Origin: Halorubrum sp. PV6
Lineage (GTDB): Archaea > Halobacteriota > Halobacteria > Halobacteriales > Haloferacaceae
Assembly: GCF_003990725.2 (NCBI RefSeq)
Contig: NZ_CP030064.1
Location: 682,001-746,000 of the forward strand
Direction: 5' to 3'
Length of the DNA stretch: 64,000 bases
This document shows positions 36,170-44,562 of the stretch, piece after piece; within the stretch, counting starts at the first letter, position 1, and every line of letters begins with the position of its first letter. A model generated the notes under the pieces. It was not told the origin of the DNA. It searched no databases and saw nothing but the letters and a program-made list of their open reading frames with translations. A program made the position numbers and the translations under genes.

Positions 36170-37483
36170 TTATAAATACTCAGTCGCGACGGTCGCCGCC
36201 TCTCGCCCGCTCGCTAACGCGCCCTGAATCGACGACCACTCGGTGTAGTCGCCGGCGAGAACCACCGGCCCCTCGGGGTCGTCCGGGTCGGGAAGGCGGT
36301 CGTGGACGCCCGGCGGCTGTGCGAACTGCGCGAACGGAATCCGGTGGACATCGACCGTTTCGAGGCCGCCGAACTCGCGTTTCGGATACCACGCCGCAAG
36401 CGCGTCGCGCACGTCCTCGCGCAGGGCGTCCGCCGGCCGGTCCTGCGCCGCCTCGCCGAGGAACGTCGCGGCGAGCAGCGCGCGGTCGTCGGGGGCGTAC
36501 TCGGGCGCGACCTCCGACATCGGGATCACGGCGTTCGGCGACGCTTCGGCCGCGTTGAGCAGGATGCGCTTCCCCGTCTCGAACGACTCGCCCGCGGGGA
36601 GCGTGTACCAGCCGGTCGCGTTCGGCACGGCCTCCGTGGGAATCGACTCGACGCCCGTGAGCCGGCGGGCCTCCGGCGGCGTGGTCGCGACGACGACGGC
36701 GTCGGCCTCGCGGGTCGACCCGTCGGCGAGTTCGACCGTGGCGCCCTCGGCGTCGGCGCTCCCGGTCCGGAAGGGGATCCGGCCCTGCCCCGCGGTTCGG
36801 ACGGTCTCCACGTCGGCGCCGGTCTCGACGTCCACGCCGGCGTCGCGGGCGCGGGCGGCGAGCGCCTCGGGGATGGCCTGCATCCCGGCCGCGGGGACGC
36901 CTATCGCCCCTCGGCTCATGGCGCGGAAGGTGTACTCGAACACCTGCTTCGAGGTCGAGAGGCTCCGATCGAGGGTGATACCGCCGTAAAAGGGCTCGAC
37001 GAAGTTGCCGATGTAGTCGTCGGCGAACCCCCAGTCGCGGAGGTACTCGCGGATCGAGGCGTCCGGGCCGCCGAAAAACGACGCCTCCTCGCGCTGCGCG
37101 AGGTCGTACCGGAGCGCGAGCGTCCGGAGTTTATCCGAGACCGACACCTCGCGGTTCAGGAGGGAGGGGATCGCCCCGCGGGGGTCGCGCAGCGGGTCCG
37201 AAAGCGTCGCGCGCGAGCCGGGGCGACAGATCGTCGCGCCGGGCGCGAACGTTCGGAGGTCGAGGGCGTCGGCGTCGAGTTCGCTCGCGACGGCCGGATA
37301 ACTCGTGAAGAGCACCTGAAAGCCGCGGTCGAGGGTGAACCCGTCGACCGTCTCGGTCCGGACGCGGCCGCCAAGATCCGGTCGTCGTTCGAGAAGCGTC
37401 GCGTCTGCGCCGGCCTCCGCGAGCCGAGTCGCCGCGACGAGCCCCGCGATCCCGCCGCCGACGACGGTGACGTCTCCGTTCAT
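36170..37483 (-). CDS. FAD-dependent amine-oxidase/desaturase-like oxidoreductase
   Basis: A 437-residue flavoprotein with the N-terminal Rossmann motif VTVVGGGIAGLVAATRLAEAGADATLLERRPDLGGRV and the C-terminal FAD segment VVLAGDYTEWSSIQGALASGREAA. It belongs to the protoporphyrinogen-oxidase/phytoene-desaturase/amine-oxidase group. A substrate cannot be assigned. It is convergent with the E1-alpha gene, with an AT-rich block (CTATTTATAAATAC) spanning its stop codon that may terminate transcription in both directions. The start is the ATG at 37483. Confidence 0.83.
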   Translation of the reverse strand: MNGDVTVVGGGIAGLVAATRLAEAGADATLLERRPDLGGRVRTETVDGFTLDRGFQVLFTSYPAVASELDADALDLRTFAPGATICRPGSRATLSDPLRDPRGAIPSLLNREVSVSDKLRTLALRYDLAQREEASFFGGPDASIREYLRDWGFADDYIGNFVEPFYGGITLDRSLSTSKQVFEYTFRAMSRGAIGVPAAGMQAIPEALAARARDAGVDVETGADVETVRTAGQGRIPFRTGSADAEGATVELADGSTREADAVVVATTPPEARRLTGVESIPTEAVPNATGWYTLPAGESFETGKRILLNAAEASPNAVIPMSEVAPEYAPDDRALLAATFLGEAAQDRPADALREDVRDALAAWYPKREFGGLETVDVHRIPFAQFAQPPGVHDRLPDPDDPEGPVVLAGDYTEWSSIQGALASGREAATVATEYL

Positions 37484-37597
37484 ACGCGGAGTATCGGGTT
37501 GCGGGTTTATAAGCGGCCGCGGCGCGGCGGCGAGGGGCCTCGGCCGCCGCGGTCCGCGAGAGGGAAGCGATTAGTCGCCGCCGCCGTAAGGGTCGGT

Positions 37598-38824
37598 ATG
37601 GAGACGACGGAGACGACGACGGCGTTCCGCGGGCTGGAGAGTCGCGCGTCGGGTCGCGTCCACGAGACGGCCGATCCGACGACCGTGCCGGCCGACGAGC
37701 AGGCGCGCGGGCTCGACCCCGCCTACGACTACGACGCGGTCGACCCCGAGTCGCTGCTCGCCCCCCCGGCGGACGGGCCGGCCGGAGCGGGCCGCGGTCA
37801 CTGGCGCTTCGACGCGCTGCTCCCCTTCCCGGCCGAGTCGGCCATCTCCGCCGGCGAGGGCGCCACGCCGCTCGTCCCCACCGAGCGCCTCGCGGACGAG
37901 CTGGCCGTCGACGCGGTGTACGTCAAAGACGAGGGGCGGAACCCCACCGGCACCGTGTTCGACCGCGGGCTCTCGGTCGCGCTGACGGCCGTCGCCGCGC
38001 GGGCGGCCGAGGGGCAGGACGTGGAGCCGCTCGCCTGCGCGAGCCCCGGCAACGCCGGGCAGTCGATGGCGGCGTACGCGGGCCGGGCCGACCTGCGCTC
38101 GTACGCGTTCGTCCCCTCGCGCTGTGCGTTCTCGAACAAGGCGATGACGAACGTCCACGGCGGCGACATGCGCGTGGTCGGCGGTCGCTTCCCGGACGCC
38201 GCCGACGCCGTCGACGAGCAGCTGGAGACGGAGTACACCGACCTCGGCGAGTTCACGACGCCGTACCGCCACGACGGCGTGAAGACGCTCGCCTTCGAGC
38301 TGGTCGCCGACCTCGGCGCGGCGCCCGACGTCGTCGTCGTCCCGACCGGCTCCGGCGAGGTCGTCGCCGGCGTTTATAAGGGGTTCACCGAACTGGAGCG
38401 CGTCGGCGCGATCGAGTCGGTTCCGAAGATCGTCGCCGCCCAGGCCGCCGGCTGCGCGCCGATCGCGGCGGCGGTCGAGCGCGACCTCGACGAGCCGGAG
38501 CCGTGGTCGACGCCGGACACCATCTGCGGCGAACTCGAGATTGCCGACCCCGCTGGCGGCGCAGCGGCGGTCGAGGCCGTCACGGAGAGCGGCGGGACGG
38601 CCGTGACCGTCGAAGACGAGGACATCCTCGCGAGCGCGGTCGCGGTCGCGCAAAACGAGGTCATGGAGATGGGCGCCACCGGCGGGGCCGCGCCGGCCGG
38701 CGCGTGGGCGCTCAAGGAGGCGGGCTTCTTCGACGGCGACGAGACGGTGGTCCTGGTGAACAGCGACGCCGGGCTGAAGACGCCCGACGTGCTGCGCAGC
38801 CACCTGATGGGACAGGGTATTTAA
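37598..38824 (+). CDS. Threonine-synthase-like protein without PLP lysine
   Basis: A 408-residue fold-type II PLP-enzyme homologue, closest by eye to threonine synthase. The substrate-loop SPGNAG (149-154) and the phosphate-binding PTGSGEVVAGVYKG (249-262) are present. The PLP lysine motif, usually PTGSFKDRG, reads PTGTVFDRG (116-124): the Lys that forms the Schiff base is Phe121 (codon TTC at 37958-37960). Classic PLP catalysis is therefore unlikely, and the gene may encode a regulatory or structural paralogue. It has an N-terminal extension of about 70 acidic residues. The start ATG follows a TATA-poor region; the frame is open upstream only as a shadow of the reverse gene. Confidence 0.78.
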   Translation: METTETTTAFRGLESRASGRVHETADPTTVPADEQARGLDPAYDYDAVDPESLLAPPADGPAGAGRGHWRFDALLPFPAESAISAGEGATPLVPTERLADELAVDAVYVKDEGRNPTGTVFDRGLSVALTAVAARAAEGQDVEPLACASPGNAGQSMAAYAGRADLRSYAFVPSRCAFSNKAMTNVHGGDMRVVGGRFPDAADAVDEQLETEYTDLGEFTTPYRHDGVKTLAFELVADLGAAPDVVVVPTGSGEVVAGVYKGFTELERVGAIESVPKIVAAQAAGCAPIAAAVERDLDEPEPWSTPDTICGELEIADPAGGAAAVEAVTESGGTAVTVEDEDILASAVAVAQNEVMEMGATGGAAPAGAWALKEAGFFDGDETVVLVNSDAGLKTPDVLRSHLMGQGI

Positions 38825-38875
38825 CCGGGCGCCGCGCGGGGAACCGTTTTTACGTCGCCCGGCGTAGGCGTAGGT

Positions 38876-39472
38876 ATGTACGCCCGCGACGCCAAGAACC
38901 GTGACGAGGCGTGGTTACTGGACGCGATCGAGCGGCTCGGGCTCGACGACGTCGCCTTTCGGTCACGGGACTACGTGATCGCGGTCGACCAAGAGTCGGG
39001 CGACAGAGCGGGATTCGGGCGGCTTCGCCTGCATCGGGCGGACGACGAGGACGCGCCGAACCGCATCGAACTCACCGGTATCGGGGTCCTCCCCGAGTGG
39101 CGCGGCCGCGGCGTCGGCGCGCACGTCGTCGAACGGCTCGTCGACACCGCGGCCGCGGACGGGTTCGAGACGGTGTACGTGCTCACCGACCAGCCGGAGT
39201 ACCTGACGCAGTTCGGCTTCGAGCGCGTCGACACCGACGACCTCCCGCAGGCGCTCTCGGACCGGCTCACGGAGAAACGCGAGTTCCTCGGCGGCGACGT
39301 GGTCGGCCTCCGACTCGCCGTCGACGACTTCGAGATGGCGGACCGGTTCCGCGAGGCGTTTAAATCGGCAGAGCCGGCGGACGCGGCCGGCGCCGACGAC
39401 ACGACCGAGTCGGCCGAGGACTTCGGCATCGACCCCGAGTCGGCCACGTACAAGTACGACACCGGGCGATAG
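38876..39472 (+). CDS. GNAT family acetyltransferase
   Basis: A 198-residue GNAT fold protein. The acetyl-CoA motif A is clear: GIGVLPEWRGRGVGAHVVERL (about 64-84), followed by motif B around FETVYVLTDQPEYLTQFGFERV. The substrate could be an amine, a protein N-terminus or a small molecule. A long acidic tail (about 160-198) is probably disordered. A TATA-like CGTTTTTACG lies about 25 bases before the ATG. It is monocistronic. Confidence 0.85.
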   Translation: MYARDAKNRDEAWLLDAIERLGLDDVAFRSRDYVIAVDQESGDRAGFGRLRLHRADDEDAPNRIELTGIGVLPEWRGRGVGAHVVERLVDTAAADGFETVYVLTDQPEYLTQFGFERVDTDDLPQALSDRLTEKREFLGGDVVGLRLAVDDFEMADRFREAFKSAEPADAAGADDTTESAEDFGIDPESATYKYDTGR

Positions 39473-39552
39473 CCGCGCCCGGCGCGCGACGACGCCTGCC
39501 GCGAGTCGACCGTGATCCGACCGCTTATCGGCCTGCCGAGCAACGCCACCGT

Positions 39553-39960
39553 ATGGACGCAGACCTGATCGAGGCCGCGCGCGACGCCCTCGCCGACGCG
39601 CACGTCCCGTACTCCGACTACCGCGTCGGCGCCGCGCTCCGGACCGCCGACGGCACCGTCTACACCGGCTGTAACATCGAGAACGCGAACTACTCCAACA
39701 GCCTCCACGCCGAGGAGGTCGCGCTCGCAGAGGCGGTGAAGAACGGCCACCGCGAGTTCGACCGCATCGCCGTGGCCTCCGGGGTCCGCGACGGCGTCAC
39801 CCCCTGCGGGATGTGCCGCCAGTCGCTCGCGGAGTTCGCGGCCGACGACCTCGTCGTCGTCTGTGACGAAGGCGAGGGGGAGACGAGCGAGTACACGCTC
39901 GGCGAGCTCCTCCCGAACACCATCTCCGAGGGGACGCTCGACGACGCCCGCAACGCCTGA
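39553..39960 (+). CDS. cdd: Cytidine deaminase
   Basis: A 135-residue homotetrameric-type cytidine deaminase that converts (deoxy)cytidine to (deoxy)uridine. The zinc and catalytic residues are present: C/H-A-E at 52-54 (LHAEEVALAE) and CGMC at 85-88 (TPCGMCRQS), with H/Cys-Cys ligation where the first ligand is His52, as in part of the family. The next gene is a nucleoside phosphorylase, so the pair forms a nucleoside breakdown route. Confidence 0.92.
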   Translation: MDADLIEAARDALADAHVPYSDYRVGAALRTADGTVYTGCNIENANYSNSLHAEEVALAEAVKNGHREFDRIAVASGVRDGVTPCGMCRQSLAEFAADDLVVVCDEGEGETSEYTLGELLPNTISEGTLDDARNA

Positions 39961-40020
39961 GGCGGCGGGCCGCCCGAAGCCGCCGAGACGGAACTGCTTT
40001 GAAACGGCTCGCCGAAGGGC

Positions 40021-40086
40021 GAAGACATGACCGACGAAAGCGCGAAGAGCGAAGACATGACCGACGAAAGCGCGAAGAGCGAAGAC
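40021..40086 (+). repeat. 30-bp tandem repeat at start of nucleoside phosphorylase
   Basis: The unit GAAGACATGACCGACGAAAG plus CGCGAAGAGC (30 bases) occurs perfectly twice at 40021-40050 and 40051-40080, followed by a partial third copy (GAAGAC). It contains the start codon, so it creates two equivalent ATGs and duplicates ten N-terminal residues (MTDESAKSED). This looks like a recent in-frame slippage event. Confidence 0.9.
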
Positions 40087-40884
40087 CCGAACGACGAGGT
40101 GCAGTACCACCTTGAGGTCGCCGCCGAAGACGTCGCGAACGCCGTCTTGCTCCCCGGCGACCCAGACCGCGTAGACAAGGTCACGGCCCTGTGGGACGGC
40201 CACGACGAGGTCGCCCACCACCGCGAGTACCGAACCGCCACCGGCACCTACGACGACGCCCCGATATCGGTGACGTCGACCGGCATCGGCTCGCCGTCGG
40301 CCGCCATCGCCGTCGAAGAACTCGCGCGCGTCGGCGTCGACACGTTCATTCGGGTCGGCTCCTGTGGCGCCATCCAGCCCGAGATGGACGTCGGCGACCT
40401 CGTGATCACGACCGGCGCGGTCCGACAGGAGGGGACGAGCGACGAGTACGTCCGGGAGGACTACCCGGCGGCCGCCGACGGAGAGGTCGTCTCGGCGCTC
40501 GTCGCCGCCGCGGAGCGACTCGGGTACGACTACCACACCGGCGTGACGATGAGCGCCGACTCGTTCTACGCCGGGCAGGGGCGTCCCGGCCTCGACGGGT
40601 TCGAGGCGGCCGGCTCCGACGAACTGGTCGCCGAACTGCAGGAGGCGAACGTCAAGAACATCGAGATGGAGTCGTCGGCCATCCTGACCATCGCGAACGT
40701 GTACGGGCTCCGGGCCGGCGCGGTCTGTTCCGTCTACGCGAACCGCGTCACGGGCGAGTTCCGGACCGAGGGCGAGTCGCGAGCGGCCGAGACCGCGAGC
40801 CTCGCCGTCCGCCTCCTCGCTCGGATGGACGAGGTCAAAGAGGAAGCGGGCGCCGACCGCTGGCACGCGGGACTCTCGCTGTAA
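40027..40884 (+). CDS. udp: Nucleoside phosphorylase (uridine phosphorylase-like)
   Basis: A 285-residue PNP/UDP-family phosphorylase that cleaves nucleosides with phosphate to base and (deoxy)ribose-1-phosphate. Conserved sites are GDPDRVD near residue 43, the GSCGAIQPEMDVGDLVI phosphate-binding loop and the ribose-binding Glu in KNIEMESSAILT. Base preference cannot be set by eye; the uridine type is suggested by pairing with cytidine deaminase. The start is ambiguous because a 30-bp tandem duplication places equal ATGs at 40027 and 40057. Haloarchaea feed the sugar phosphate into a pentose bisphosphate pathway, which fits the cdd neighbour. Confidence 0.88.
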   Translation: MTDESAKSEDMTDESAKSEDPNDEVQYHLEVAAEDVANAVLLPGDPDRVDKVTALWDGHDEVAHHREYRTATGTYDDAPISVTSTGIGSPSAAIAVEELARVGVDTFIRVGSCGAIQPEMDVGDLVITTGAVRQEGTSDEYVREDYPAAADGEVVSALVAAAERLGYDYHTGVTMSADSFYAGQGRPGLDGFEAAGSDELVAELQEANVKNIEMESSAILTIANVYGLRAGAVCSVYANRVTGEFRTEGESRAAETASLAVRLLARMDEVKEEAGADRWHAGLSL

Positions 40885-40987
40885 CGCCCCCGGACCGACC
40901 CGCTTTCCCCCGTACGTGTCGGCTCGCCGACGGCCGGCTGAGGGACGTTCCAAAGCGATTTTACCCGCGGACCGCAGACCAGAACGT

Positions 40988-42169
40988 ATGAGTACACAGG
41001 TCGTCGTCGTCGGCTCCGGCTACGCCGGCGCAGGGGCGGTGAAGGCGTTCGAAGACGAGGTCGGCGACGGCGAGGCCGAACTCACGTGGGTCGCGGAACA
41101 CGACTACCATCTCGTTCTCCACGAGGTCCATCGCGCGATCCGAAACCCGGCGGTCGCCGACAAGATCACCATCCCGGTCGACGAGATCAAATCGCCCGAG
41201 TCCGACTTCGTGCAGGGCCGCGTCGTCAACGTCGACACCGACGAGCGCGTGGTCGAGACGGGCGACGGGACCACCGTCGACTACGACTACCTCCTCTTGG
41301 CGGTCGGCTCCACGACCGCCTTCTTCGGCATCGACGGGCTCAAAGAGCACGCACATCAGCTCAAGAGCCTCGACGACGCGAAGGCGATCCACGAGGACGT
41401 GCGGTCGGCCGCCGCCGAGGCGACCCGGTCCGACCCGGTCGAGGTCATCGTCGGCGGCGCCGGGCTCTCCGGTATCCAGACCGCGGGCGAAATCGCGGAG
41501 TACCGCGACAAACACCGCGCGCCCATCAACATCAAGCTCGTCGAGGGGCTCGACGAGGTCTTCCCCGGCAACGACCCCCAGATCCAGGGCGCGCTCCGCC
41601 AGCGACTCCAGGACGCCGACGTGGAGATCCTCACCGGCGACTTCATCTCGAAGGCCGACGAGGACGCGGTCTACCTCGGCGGCGGCGAGGACGAAGCGCC
41701 CGAGGAGCTCGGCTACGACGTGCTGATCTGGACCGGCGGCATCACGGGCCAGCCCGAGATCGAGGACGTCGAAATCGACAAAGACGAGCGCTCGCACCGC
41801 GTCCACGCCGGCTCCGACTTCGCGACCAGCGACGACCGCGTGTTCGCGCTGGGCGACACCGCGCTCGTCGAGCAGGGCGACGACGACGTGGCGCCGCCGA
41901 CGGCACAGGCCGCCTGGCAGGCCGCGGAGGTCGCCGGCGAGAACCTCGCCCGCGCCGCCCGCGGTGCGCCGCTGCAGTCGTGGCAGCACTCGGACAAGGG
42001 CACGGTCATTTCGGTGGGCGAGAAGGCGGTCGCCCACGACGTGGTCGGCATGCCCATCAAGACGTTCGGCGGCACCCCGGCGAAGCTGCTGAAGAAGTCG
42101 ATCGCGGTGCGGTGGATCGCGAAGGTCTCCTCGGCCGGACGCGGCGTGAGCGCGTTCGGCGACATGTAA
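40988..42169 (+). CDS. ndh: Type II NADH:quinone oxidoreductase (NDH-2)
   Basis: A 393-residue flavoprotein with a FAD-binding start (VVVVGSGYAGAGAVKAFEDEV), an NADH-binding Rossmann motif (VIVGGAGLSGIQTAGEIAEY, about 157-176), the FALGDTA FAD-phosphate strand and AQAAWQAAEVAGENLAR. A basic, hydrophobic C-terminal stretch (TPAKLLKKSIAVRWIAKV) could bind the membrane surface, as in other NDH-2 enzymes. It oxidises NADH without pumping protons. This complements the complex I operon, which lacks the NADH module. The ATG at 40988 starts the domain. The protein ends with a Met, as expected from the stop. Confidence 0.85.
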   Translation: MSTQVVVVGSGYAGAGAVKAFEDEVGDGEAELTWVAEHDYHLVLHEVHRAIRNPAVADKITIPVDEIKSPESDFVQGRVVNVDTDERVVETGDGTTVDYDYLLLAVGSTTAFFGIDGLKEHAHQLKSLDDAKAIHEDVRSAAAEATRSDPVEVIVGGAGLSGIQTAGEIAEYRDKHRAPINIKLVEGLDEVFPGNDPQIQGALRQRLQDADVEILTGDFISKADEDAVYLGGGEDEAPEELGYDVLIWTGGITGQPEIEDVEIDKDERSHRVHAGSDFATSDDRVFALGDTALVEQGDDDVAPPTAQAAWQAAEVAGENLARAARGAPLQSWQHSDKGTVISVGEKAVAHDVVGMPIKTFGGTPAKLLKKSIAVRWIAKVSSAGRGVSAFGDM

Positions 42170-42218
42170 CGTCGGCCGAAAAACCCGGCTGCGGCGCGAC
42201 TTTCCCCGTTCTCCGATC

Positions 42219-42232
42219 GCTATTTAAATAGC
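42219..42232. terminator. AT-rich palindrome between convergent genes
   Basis: GCTATTTAAATAGC is a perfect 14-base palindrome in the 124-bp gap between ndh (rightward) and the HTH regulator gene (leftward). A bidirectional terminator is the simplest reading; because the centre is TTTAAA, a TATA box for an unseen small RNA is also possible. Confidence 0.4.
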
Positions 42233-42293
42233 CGCGGCGTCGTCTGCGCTCACGGTCGAGTGGAGAGAAAACTGCCGGTCGCGGCGGGCGCGT

Positions 42294-42827
42294 TCAGTGT
42301 TCGGCGGGCTCGTCGGGCGCGCGCATGTCGTCGATCCGGAGGATGAGGATGTTCGCGGTGTCGTCTTTCCCGTCGACGGTCCCGTCGATGACGAGCTTCG
42401 AGAGGGGCGTCGGCCCCACCGTCACGGAGTCGCCCTCGTGGAAGTCACGGACGGACCCCTGAACGTGGATCTCGGCGCGGCAGAGCTCGGGGTGGTGAAC
42501 GCTGGACAGGTCGATGCCGTCGACGTTGACGCCCGGTACCTCCTCGCCCTCGTGCGAAATGGGCACGTCGGCGGGCTCGTCCATGCGCTGGATGTCGAGC
42601 GCCTCGTACGCGTTCGAGGTGGGCTTATACCCGCCTTTCGGCCCCGGTACGCCCTCGACCAGTTGGAGGGCTTTCAGGCTCTGCATCTGGTTGCGGATCG
42701 TCCCCGGATTGCGGTCGACTTCCTCGGCGATGGCCTCGCCTTTGACCGCGTCCTCCTGTTCGCCGTACAGGTTGATCAGCGCCGTGAGTATGCTCTTCTG
42801 ACTTGACGTAAGCTCGATGGATGACAT
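42294..42827 (-). CDS. Winged-helix transcriptional regulator (Rrf2-like)
   Basis: A 177-residue regulator with an N-terminal winged helix (about 5-75: LTSSQKSILTALINLYGE, GEAIAEEVDRNPGTIRNQMQSLKALQLVEGV) and a C-terminal beta-rich domain (about 95-165) with LCRAEIHVQGSVRDFHEGDSVTVGPTPLSKLVIDGTVDG. The latter may be a ligand or dimer domain. It resembles the haloarchaeal proteins often labelled Rrf2-like; there are no Fe-S cysteine ligands. The ATG at 42827 is preferred over a GTG two codons upstream. A TATTTAAG-like box lies about 30 bases before it, suggesting a leaderless transcript. Confidence 0.8.
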   Translation of the reverse strand: MSSIELTSSQKSILTALINLYGEQEDAVKGEAIAEEVDRNPGTIRNQMQSLKALQLVEGVPGPKGGYKPTSNAYEALDIQRMDEPADVPISHEGEEVPGVNVDGIDLSSVHHPELCRAEIHVQGSVRDFHEGDSVTVGPTPLSKLVIDGTVDGKDDTANILILRIDDMRAPDEPAEH

Positions 42828-42894
42828 GGACACGAATAGATGGCCGTACCGCTTAAATGCGATGGAAACTCGTTATAAATGATCGTGTGGGTTC

Positions 42895-43107
42895 TCACGA
42901 TTCGCGGAGTCGACGAAGCCGAATATACGCGATCGGACTGGTGAGGGCCACGACGACGCCGACGCCGATGAGGGCGATTCCGAGGTCGCCGACGAAAAAC
43001 GCGAGGGCGGCGCCGACGAGCCCGATGACGGCCCCGGTGAACGCGACGGCGATCATCGCGCCGATCGGTTCGAGATCAGCCGGTTCAAAGGAGTTCCCGC
43101 CGCTCAT
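42895..43107 (-). CDS. Small two-helix membrane protein
   Basis: A 70-residue protein with two strongly hydrophobic helices (about 15-33 and 37-58) and a basic C-terminus (RLRRLRES), so the tail faces the cytoplasm. The function is unknown. The frame is open upstream, but the ATG at 43107 gives a normal haloarchaeal N-terminus (MSGGNSFEPADLEPIG). It is divergent from arginase, with 88 bp between the starts. Confidence 0.6.
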   Translation of the reverse strand: MSGGNSFEPADLEPIGAMIAVAFTGAVIGLVGAALAFFVGDLGIALIGVGVVVALTSPIAYIRLRRLRES

Positions 43108-43195
43108 ACCCTCCGTAGGCGGGCGGTCGTGAAAACAGCCACCGTTCCGGCCGGCAACCCCACCTTTCAAGCGCCGGCGGGCTGCTCTGTTTACT

Positions 43196-44101
43196 GTGAC
43201 TACCGTCAGAATCATCGGCGCACCGACGGACTACGGCGCGAACCGACGCGGCGTGGACATGGGACCGTCGGCGATCCGCTATGCGGGACTGGCCGAACAG
43301 CTCGCGGGCGCCGGCGTCGACACGGTCGACGCGGGCGACCTCGCCGTCCCCCGTGCAGAAGAGCGCGACCCCGACGTGGAGGCCCCGCGCGAGGGTGACG
43401 CGAAGTTCCTCCGGGAGACGGCGGACGTCTCTCGCCGGCTGGCAGACGAGGTCGGCGACACGCTGGCCGCGGGCGACGTCCCGCTCGCGCTCGGCGGCGA
43501 CCACTCCATCGCCATCGGCTCGCTGGTCGGGTCGGCTCGCGACGCGGAGATCGGCGCGGTGTGGTTCGACGCGCACGCCGACCTCAACACGCCCGCGACG
43601 ACGCCTTCGGGGAACGTCCACGGGATGCCGCTCGCGGCCGCCCTCGGGCTCGGCGAGTTCGCGGGCTCCGACTGGGCGACTGCGCCGGGGCTCAACCCGG
43701 AGAACGTCGCGCTCGTCGGGCTCCGCTCCGTCGACGACGCGGAGGTCGACGTGATCCGCGACCACGGCTTCTCGGCGTACACGATGACCGACATCGACGA
43801 ACGGGGTATCACGGCCGTGACGGAAGAAGCGATGGCCGAGGCGGCCGACGGCGTCGACGGCGTCCACGTCAGTTTAGACCTCGACTGGCTCGACCCCAAG
43901 GAGGCCCCCGGCGTCGGGACGCCCGTCCGCGGCGGGGTCACCTACCGGGAGGCTCACAGCGCCATGGAGATCGTGGCGGAGACCGACTCCGTCCGGTCGA
44001 TGGAGCTCGTCGAGGTGAATCCGACGCTGGACCAGCACAACGAGACGGCGGAGCTCTCCACCGAGTTGGCGGCGAGCGCGTTCGGAAAGCGCGTCCTCTG
44101 A
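43196..44101 (+). CDS. rocF: Arginase
   Basis: A 301-residue ureohydrolase with a GTG start. It hydrolyses arginine to ornithine and urea. The Mn2+ ligands are visible: GGDHSIA (about 101), WFDAHADLNTP (about 122) and SLDLDWLDPKEAPGVGTP (about 226). The segment EVNPTLDQHNETAE near the C-terminus is the arginase (rather than agmatinase) signature. It is a single gene; no transporter or urease genes are adjacent. Confidence 0.9.
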   Translation: MTTVRIIGAPTDYGANRRGVDMGPSAIRYAGLAEQLAGAGVDTVDAGDLAVPRAEERDPDVEAPREGDAKFLRETADVSRRLADEVGDTLAAGDVPLALGGDHSIAIGSLVGSARDAEIGAVWFDAHADLNTPATTPSGNVHGMPLAAALGLGEFAGSDWATAPGLNPENVALVGLRSVDDAEVDVIRDHGFSAYTMTDIDERGITAVTEEAMAEAADGVDGVHVSLDLDWLDPKEAPGVGTPVRGGVTYREAHSAMEIVAETDSVRSMELVEVNPTLDQHNETAELSTELAASAFGKRVL

Positions 44102-44133
44102 GAACGACCGGTGCGTTCGACCCGACGGCGCGC

Positions 44134-44430
44134 TCAGGGGCTCCGGTCGAGCCGGTCGACGATCCGCTGGAGGTCCGCCTCGCGCTCTACCTCGCCTTTG
44201 ATCTCCTCGCGTTTTCGGACCGCCGCGGAGTCGGCGTCGTACGCGCGAACGAACTCGGCGCGCGTGTGCTCGTCGAACGCGTGCCGGATCGCGAAGTAGC
44301 CGTCGGGGACGATTGTGCCGCACACCTTACACTCGTGGCGCTGGTGCTCGTTCGTCTGGTGGACGATAGTCGACTCCACGTCGTCGAAGGCGGCGTCGCA
44401 ATCGCCGATTCCGCACGTCCAACGGGGCAT
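44134..44430 (-). CDS. Zinc-finger protein of haloarchaea
   Basis: A 98-residue protein with two small zinc-binding motifs: CGIGDC with H24 and H29 (C2H2-like, about 6-29), and CKVC (34-37) with H50 and H55. A charged helical tail follows (about 65-95). It is a small nucleic-acid- or protein-binding factor of the kind widespread in haloarchaea (from memory DUF7565, unverified). It is convergent with arginase and divergent from the PHP gene. The ATG at 44430 begins the zinc motif. Confidence 0.78.
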   Translation of the reverse strand: MPRWTCGIGDCDAAFDDVESTIVHQTNEHQRHECKVCGTIVPDGYFAIRHAFDEHTRAEFVRAYDADSAAVRKREEIKGEVEREADLQRIVDRLDRSP

Positions 44431-44562
44431 GTGAACCCGTCGCCGCCGCGGGGGATTAACCGTTTCCCCCGGCGACCGTCCGTCACGCCGTCCCGACCGT
44501 CGGCCCTCGGCGGCTCGCCGTCGAACGATACCCCTTTGCTCGGCGACGAAGAACGCGTATCC

